Source: Adiantum capillus-veneris (taxonomy: Eukaryota > Streptophyta > Polypodiopsida > Polypodiales > Pteridaceae). Taken from it: a stretch of DNA of 64,000 bases. Location: the NCBI GenBank assembly GCA_014529385.2, contig CM043962.1:40590598-40654597 (forward strand), written 5' to 3'. How positions within the stretch are numbered: the stretch's first letter is position 1; each line of letters begins with the position of its first letter. The notes beneath the pieces are model-generated. The model had not been told where the DNA came from. It saw only the letters and a list, made by a program, of their open reading frames with translations, and did no database searches. This document shows positions 59,040-64,000 of the stretch, one piece after another. The translations under genes and the position numbers were made by a program.

Positions 59040-59880
59040 TGGGATTGGCCATGCACACACTAATTAGTGTGTGCATTGACCAATGTGATTGGTCAATGCA
59101 CACACTAATTAGTGTGTTATTAGTGTGTGCATTGGCCAATGTGATTGGTCAATGCACACACTAATTAGTGCTCATTAACACACACTAATTTGTGTGTGAT
59201 TAGTGTGTGCATTGACCAATGTGATTGGTCAATGTACACACTAATTAGTGTGCTATTAGTGTGTGCATTGGCCAATGTGATTGGTCAATGCACACACTAA
59301 TTAGTGTGTTATTAGTGTGTGCATTGGCCAATGGGGTTGGCCAATTCACACACTAATTAGTGTGTGCATTGACCAATGTGATTCGTCAATGTACACACTA
59401 ATTAGTGTGTGAATTGGCCAATGTAATTGGTCAATTCACACACTAATTAATGTGTGATTAGTGTGTGCATTGGCCAATGTGATTGGTCAATGCACACACT
59501 AATTAGTGCTCATTAACACACACTAATTTGTGTGTGATTAGTGTGTACACAAGCCAATTACACAAGCCAATGCAAACACTAATTAGTGTATGTTAACACA
59601 CACTTATTAGTGCGTGCACAAGCCAATTAAACAAGCCAATTATTCACGCCAATGCATACACTAATTAGTGTGTTTTAACACACACTAATTAGTGTATGTT
59701 AAAACACACTAATTAGTGTGTGCACAAGCCAATGCACACACTAATTAGTGTGTGTTAACACACTCTAATTTGTGTGTGCACAAGCCAATTACACAAGCCA
59801 ATGCACACACTAATTAGTGTGTGCACAAGCCAATTAAACAAGCCAACACTAAAATACACAATAATTATGTTAAATTTAAC
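59040..59880. repeat. Array of TAATTA palindromes with CCAAT/ATTGG pairs
   Basis: The 20-bp palindrome CACACACTAATTAGTGTGTG or close variants occur roughly twenty times. Between them lie CATTGGCCAATGTGATTGGTCAATG-like inverted CCAAT elements (left part) or CACAAGCCAATTA (right part). Each unit is about 45 to 60 bp. Confidence 0.85.
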
Positions 59881-60233
59881 AACAATCAACACAAAAACAG
59901 AAACTTACCTCCATGATTAAGTCGTAGGTGACGTATTAGGCCCCAATGACCGTCCAAGTGATCACGCAATCGATCACACTAATCATAAACACAATAATCT
60001 CTTATTAGTCAATACACACACTAATATCTTATTAGCACTCGAGGCTTTGTAAGACTCTTTTATAGGTTGTAGACACACATTGGATTCTTTCCACATTGGA
60101 TTCTTTCAACATTGGATACTATAGAGAATCCAATGTTAAAAAATCTAATGTTTGAAAAAAATCAATGTGTAAATTTTTAATCATATAATCAAATTTCATA
60201 CCCTAGTTTAATCTTTGTCGTGATAAATGCACC

Positions 60234-61700
60234 ATGTCTTCTTCTTCCACACCACGCTTTCGCAGCATTGAGGATTTCATGGCAGACGGGATGCCATATC
60301 CCGACGCTCTCTCTGCCTATCATTCACAGCTGTCGTCTCAGCAGTCATCATCAAGGTTCGGCTGGTTTCGGGACGCTCTAGGTGGGTCCACTGGCGTACC
60401 TGTGACCGATCCAGATGTGGAGAGGGCATTGCGTCTTCGGGCTGAGTGGTTAGGTTCACAACAGTCCCTTACACAACGCTATTCACCCGCGCAGCTAGCA
60501 GCTTTTGGATTATCAGAGGTCTCTACTCCGACTGGTGGCACTCCATACCTGCAAAGTTTTCCAGCTACAGCTCCAGGTTCAACTTTTCCTTCACAGGGTC
60601 TGATGCCGTTGGGTGCGATGCCACAAGGTCCGACGCCACGGGCGTCCACCTATCCATCACCTATCCCACCTTCTATCCCAGATTCACATCGGCGCTCTTC
60701 TGGCAGTCAGCGTCAGGGCAGCTCGCACGCTAGCGCTGGTCGATCTTGACGAGGGAGCGGAGCTAGTTGTTGTTCTGGGGGGGGGGGGGGGGGGGGGGGG
60801 GGAGTACTACAGATTCTCCTCCACAGTCACCGCTCCCTGCTCTAGCAGAAGATGAGGACCATGACATGCCTTCACCAAATGCTCGCGGGTTATACTACCA
60901 GGTTCATAGAGGATAGCACAGGGCAGGAGATTCCGCACACACATCAACCAATTAATCCACTCCACATATATCAATTGTTTTCTCAAATTTGATCAGAAAG
61001 ATCCCTACAACCTCACATACATAGAGACAACCATGCACATGCATTTCCCCAACCTTGAGGGGCAACAATTCTCAAGGCAATGGTTGCAAGAGCATGTCAA
61101 AACATTTCTGAAGAACAAAAAATCTAGTGTGAGGAGAGCGGCAAAGAAGACATTAATGGAGTCTCCAGAGCATAGCTATCGGCGAGGAAATGTCCATGAT
61201 GTGGAGTGGGAGACCGCTATGGGCGAGAAAGAGGACGAAAGGGCAACTGGTGCGAGGATGTATACGCGTCAAGTTGAGGCCAGATCCCATCAGACTCCTA
61301 CGCATTATGGTTCGGGAGGAAAAATGGCTTGGAAAGACAAATATGTAAGTAAAAATATTAGTTTTATTGTAAAAAATCTAATGTTTTTCATTTAACTAAT
61401 TGGTTGCTATTTTTTGTCAGTATAACATTACCATGAGTCGCCCGACCAGAGAAGTGCAGAGATATAGAGAGAACCATACCGAGTATCAAACTTGCTGTTG
61501 GTTGTTTGAAAATCAAATGATCTCTCGAGAGGAGTTCGAAAATGCGTGCAGAAGTCTGCAACATGTAAGTTTAATCTTATCTAAATAATCAAATTGTTGA
61601 TTTTATATCAAATATTAAATAACAAAGTGTTAATTGTTTCTTTTTTATGGTTTTGCAGAGTCAAGGAGTTCCATGTGAAATGCCGCCAACTCCCCCATGA
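60234..61700 (+). pseudogene. CACTA-5 second gene
   Basis: ATG at 60234 opens 171 residues: MSSSSTPRFRSIEDFMADGM, then a Pro/Ser-rich region ending SHASAGRS and a TGA, probably from CGA. A 26-base G run follows, then SPPQSPLPALAEDEDHDMPS. After a disordered stretch, HMHFPNLEGQQFSRQWLQEH, a basic helical region and HQTPTHYGSGGKMAW parallel the HDEFPVP...HHLGSGGWASF blocks of the CACTA-1 gene. Introns follow at GTAAGTAAAA/TTTTTGTCAG and GTAAGTTTAA/TTTTGCAG, and the gene ends MPPTPP at 61700. Likely a TNPA-like subterminal-binding protein by position. Confidence 0.6.
60777..60802. repeat. Poly-G tract (26 G) inside a coding region
   Basis: It lies in the Gly-encoding part of the CACTA-5 second gene. 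Any length change shifts the frame. Confidence 0.9.
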
Positions 61701-61989
61701 GCATCCTCTATTTTGTATACAGGGGCCCCGTTTGCCCTATCCCACATGACCATACTCTATTTTGTACACGCGGGCTTTTTTTGCCCTTTATGTAAATGCA
61801 ATACCTATCATTTTTTGGCTCAATACCTCCCCCAATTGTAATTCCACTTATGTAAATGAAATTATCAATCTTTTTTTGGCTCAATGTATTGTCCAATTGT
61901 GATATTTTGTTGTAATTAATAATAATTTTGTAAAATAACTAAAATAAATAAAAAAATAGATGACCTTTTGGTCATCTATTTTTTAATAA

Positions 61990-62231
61990 TAAATCCCTTC
62001 GCGGTAATGCTCGCGATAAGCCAGACGCGGTAATATGTGAGGGTACTGTTGCAGCAAAGCACGCGTCAATATTTGTGGAAATATTTCCGCATCCATTACC
62101 GCATCAGTTACCGCTACACCATTACTGCCAGCTTTGCCGCAGTATTTGCCGCGTACGGGAATTTTTATATTTCAAGTTTGTTTGTTTTTTTGCGGTAATG
62201 TGAGCGATAATACCGCGCATATGTTATAGTG
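61990..62231. promoter_or_regulatory. CACTA-5 right subterminal repeats
   Basis: At least ten copies of GCGGTAAT, TTACCGC or GCGATAA in both orientations, ending ATAGTG. They match the left cluster at 53845-53990. Confidence 0.8.
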
Positions 62232-62234
62232 GGG

Positions 62235-63179
62235 GGAGAATACAGAAAGAGAGAGGTAAGGGGAGAAAACAAAGAGAGAGAGATTGATAGATAAAAAAAG
62301 TAGAAAAAATATGAAATGAAAATTTTATTAAGATTTAGGGTTAGGTTAGATTTAAAATTATATTTAAAATTAGGTTAGATTAAGATCTAAGATTAAGTTA
62401 GATTATATTTAACTTATATTTAAAATTTATGCTATATTTAAAATTAGGTTAGACTTAAGATTAGGTTAAGATTTAAGATTATATTAGATTACATTTAGGT
62501 TTAAGTTAGATTTAGATCTTGAGTTTAAGATTAGATTATATCTAGATTTATGTTAGATTTAAGATTAGATTATATTATATTAGATTTAGATTAGATTTTA
62601 GGGCATGTCAATGAAAGCTTTGTCCAAAGCACAAACACTAGCTACACAACAATATGTATATTCCCATCAGAATCTGACACCTATTAACTCACCCACTAAC
62701 CATGTTCAACTAGCTCAAAATCACCATATGTTCAATTAGATTAGATTTAAGCTTAGATTTTGGATTTAGGTTTTATATTAAAGTCTACCTTTGGGATTAC
62801 AAAAAAAAAAATATAGTTAGGCGAACGGTGATCCCTCTCTTCCTCTCTACGGATGCGACCTTAAGCTGGAAAGCTTTCAATGGCATGATGCTCTGATTGG
62901 AGGGAAACATGTGATGTGCTAAGTAATCCCTCGAACAAAGATCTGTTGTGACGAGATGTTAAGATGTTGTGAATTGCTACAGGTAGAGAAGAGGCAAGGG
63001 GTCCACTACATGCTCTATCATATAGATGTGGGTGTGTAGATTTCTTGTACCCACAAATATAGGCATTGACCAATAAAGACGAGATTATTACTCGGTGGTT
63101 CTGATCTCCGTGCACCTCTAGACCAAGGTGTGCAGGGATCCGACATGACTAGAGAATGTGAGGTAGTTTATAGTGTGAA

Positions 63180-63223
<44 letters not shown>

Positions 63224-63283
63224 ACAGAGGTTGCCAATAGAAGATTAAATTTATGTCCAGGTTATAAGGTTTTTACATTCATT
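62235..63283 (+). other. CACTA-4 third piece: leader
   Basis: A (GA)-rich end of the microsatellite zone, then TTAGATTTA/TTAGGTTAGATT repeats (62320-62600). A 45-codon insert (62605-62739) follows, then more repeats, the conserved block (about 62940-63160) and (GA)n at 63184-63218. No HIPP fragment is present here. Confidence 0.6.
62605..62739 (+). other. Unrecognised 44-residue open frame in CACTA-4 leader
   Basis: The frame reads MSMKALSKAQTLATQQYVYS, then HQNLTPINSPTNHVQLAQNH and HMFN, and stops exactly at the first TTAG of the flanking repeat. Its Gln/Asn-rich, protein-like composition contrasts with the AT repeats on both sides. It lies where CACTA-1, -2 and -3 carry the HIPP fragment. 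It may be a captured exon piece of another gene, but I do not recognise the source. Confidence 0.4.
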
Positions 63284-63813
63284 ATGAGTAGTGACAAGGA
63301 TATGGGGCCGTCCAACCGAAACACCTATCTCTCAACAAGGATCTTATGTCCTTGTAATCAATGCAAGCATGTTGTTCAACGGACAAGACGCGTTTCTTTG
63401 CAACACATTCGCAAATTTGGCAAGTTTGATCCATCTATTATAGATCAAGTTTTTGTCAATTATAACTCGTCGGACTCTGACGCTGGCCAACAGACAACAA
63501 TCTTGCAACCTAATAGACGTGTTCGGGGGCGCTTTGGTCAAGCAACATACGTGAGGCCACAAGATGTAGCCTCTAACAGCTCGGAGGATGATCATGCAGA
63601 CTACATAACCAAGGCAATGTTTGAGCCCGAGATCGATGAAATAATTGAGACGATCATGGATTCAGAAAGTTTTATCTATGATGATATGAAAAGTGAAGCC
63701 GATATACCATTGTATGATGGAGCACCTCTGTCTAGATTGAAGACGCTCCTGATTCTTCTCAACATGCATGCAAAGTTTGGACGGAGTGACACTACCGTCA
63801 CAATACTTTTCAG
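63284..63813 (+). pseudogene. CACTA-4 transposase exon 1 (partial gene)
   Basis: MSSDKDMGPSNRNTYLSTRI and LCPCNQCKHVVQRTRR, then the acidic region DMKSEADIPLYDGAPLSRLK, ending TILFR at the CAG/GTGATC donor. It differs from CACTA-1 exon 1 at many positions, more than CACTA-1 to -3 differ from each other, so CACTA-4 is the older copy. The exon itself is open. The following intron is interrupted by CACTA-6, and the rest is outside the window, so the gene is called broken. Confidence 0.75.
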
Positions 63814-63837
63814 GTGATCTATTACAACATGTTTACT

Positions 63838-64000
63838 CACTACAACACAACATGGAGATATCGACGCGCGTATATCGACAAAATTAGCGGGCGTCGCTAT
63901 ACGTGTCTCAATGTACGTCGATATACACGTGGAAAGGCTTTACTTCCCACGCGTATATCGTCGCTATAGGGTGTATAGAGACGCAAAAAAAATTGGGGGA
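63838..64000. mobile_element. CACTA-6 terminus, runs off window
   Basis: CACTACAACACAACATGG at 63838 is followed by repeats of ATATCGACG, GCGTCGCTATACG and GCGTATATCGTCGCTATAG. This is a terminal plus subterminal structure distinct from both other families. It lies in the first intron of the CACTA-4 transposase. Only 163 bases are visible, so 5' or 3' end cannot be told. Confidence 0.7.

Larger units (their letters stand above)
58078..60233. other. CACTA-5 central region between divergent genes
   Basis: Near the minus-strand gene start is a cluster of GCGGTAATA/GCGATAATG motifs (58427-58500) like those at the element ends. A TATAAATA box (58515-58522, plus strand) precedes a likely transcribed leader with a donor CCAT/GTAAGT at 58703. 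Then come (ACAC/GCAT)n, the palindrome array (59040-59880) and AT-rich sequence up to the second gene. Much of 58703-60230 may be a 5' intron of the second gene. Confidence 0.55.
53825..62231 (-). mobile_element. CACTA-5: different CACTA family, nested in CACTA-4
   Basis: Ends are CACTAT at 53825 and ATAGTG at 62231, flanked by GGG (53822-53824 and 62232-62234). The flank lies in a purine run, so the duplication is less decisive. Subterminal motifs are TTACCGCG/GCGGTAAT and GCGATAAT, at 53845-53990 and 61995-62220, unlike the GCGACGCTC motifs of CACTA-1 to -4. The TNP2 gene is on the minus strand and the second gene on the plus strand, so they are divergent. It is 8407 bp. Three C-to-T-type stops appear to be the main lesions. 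Confidence 0.85.
45742..64000 (+). mobile_element. CACTA-4: outer element, interrupted three times
   Basis: 5' end CACTACAAGAGGTAC at 45742 with subterminal repeats. Its own pieces are 45742-45844, 53136-53824 and 62235-63837. Joined in that order they reproduce the family layout: terminal repeats, 19-bp palindrome (53230-53248), microsatellite leader, TTAGATTTA repeats, conserved 230-bp block, (GA)n and transposase exon 1 (63284-63813). CACTA-3, CACTA-5 and CACTA-6 sit in the gaps. The rest lies beyond the window. Confidence 0.85.

Noticed and set aside
59040-59880. CRISPR-like array
   Set aside because: The units are palindromes with related, not unique, spacers, and the DNA is plant nuclear.
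62320-62600. Interstitial telomere repeat (TTTAGGG)
   Set aside because: Only a few units match; the rest is a degenerate TTAGATTTA pattern typical of this family's leader.
1-64000. Riboswitches, ribosome-binding sites, operons, origins or prophage
   Set aside because: Bacterial-type features are not expected in this plant nuclear sequence, and none was seen.

Overview
The window looks like intergenic, transposon-dense DNA from a large land-plant nuclear genome. The plant assignment rests on three things. CACTA (En/Spm) transposons carry the plant-type TNP2, DUF4218-like and DUF4216-like modules. Ty1/copia elements have initiator-tRNA-Met primer sites. There are fragments of two plant gene families, PPR and HIPP (heavy-metal-associated isoprenylated plant protein). 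The PPR fragment reads more like the expanded families of ferns and lycophytes than those of flowering plants, but that is a weak inference. I see no intact host gene, no RNA gene and no bacterial feature. Long (GA)n, (CA)n and poly-C/poly-G tracts are frequent. All similarity statements are by eye.

Layout. 1-14121 holds old wreckage: the gag end and primer site of a minus-strand LTR element (1-~450), a broken minus-strand copia (3020-6022), a broken plus-strand copia (6023-~10990), a PPR gene fragment (~11000-11290), and a 5'-truncated LINE with a (CTAT)n tail (~12340-13443). 14122-27765 is CACTA-1 (target duplication ATT/ATT). Its transposase gene is split by a reversed relative, CACTA-2 (17405-23083, duplication CTT/CTT). 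Together they form a 9-kb palindrome with ~4.1-kb arms. The 3' half of CACTA-1, with ~190 bp of flanking host DNA, is tandemly triplicated (25301-33099). A minus-strand copia fragment (~33690-35654) is followed by a minus-strand Ty3/gypsy element with 2-kb LTRs (35655-45648). From 45742 to the window end lies CACTA-4, interrupted in turn by CACTA-3 (45845-53132, ATA/ATA), CACTA-5 (53825-62231, GGG/GGG) and CACTA-6 (from 63838).

How the parts relate. CACTA-1 to -4 are one family: CACTACAAGAGG ends, GCGACGCTC-type subterminal repeats, a 19-bp palindrome near the 5' end, a long microsatellite leader, a spliced TNP2 transposase gene, and (where retained) a second proline/serine-rich gene resembling the second ORF of plant En/Spm elements. 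CACTA-5 is a second family with TTACCGCG-type ends and divergently transcribed genes separated by an array of palindromes. Nearly every copy carries in-frame stops, many explicable as C-to-T changes.

The most interesting signal is in the leaders. CACTA-1, -2 and -3 all carry the same degraded fragment of a HIPP gene, ending in a CaaX prenylation box, between TTAGATTTA-rich repeats. CACTA-4 carries a different, unrecognised open reading frame at the equivalent place. This suggests, but does not prove, a leader segment that repeatedly acquires host sequence.
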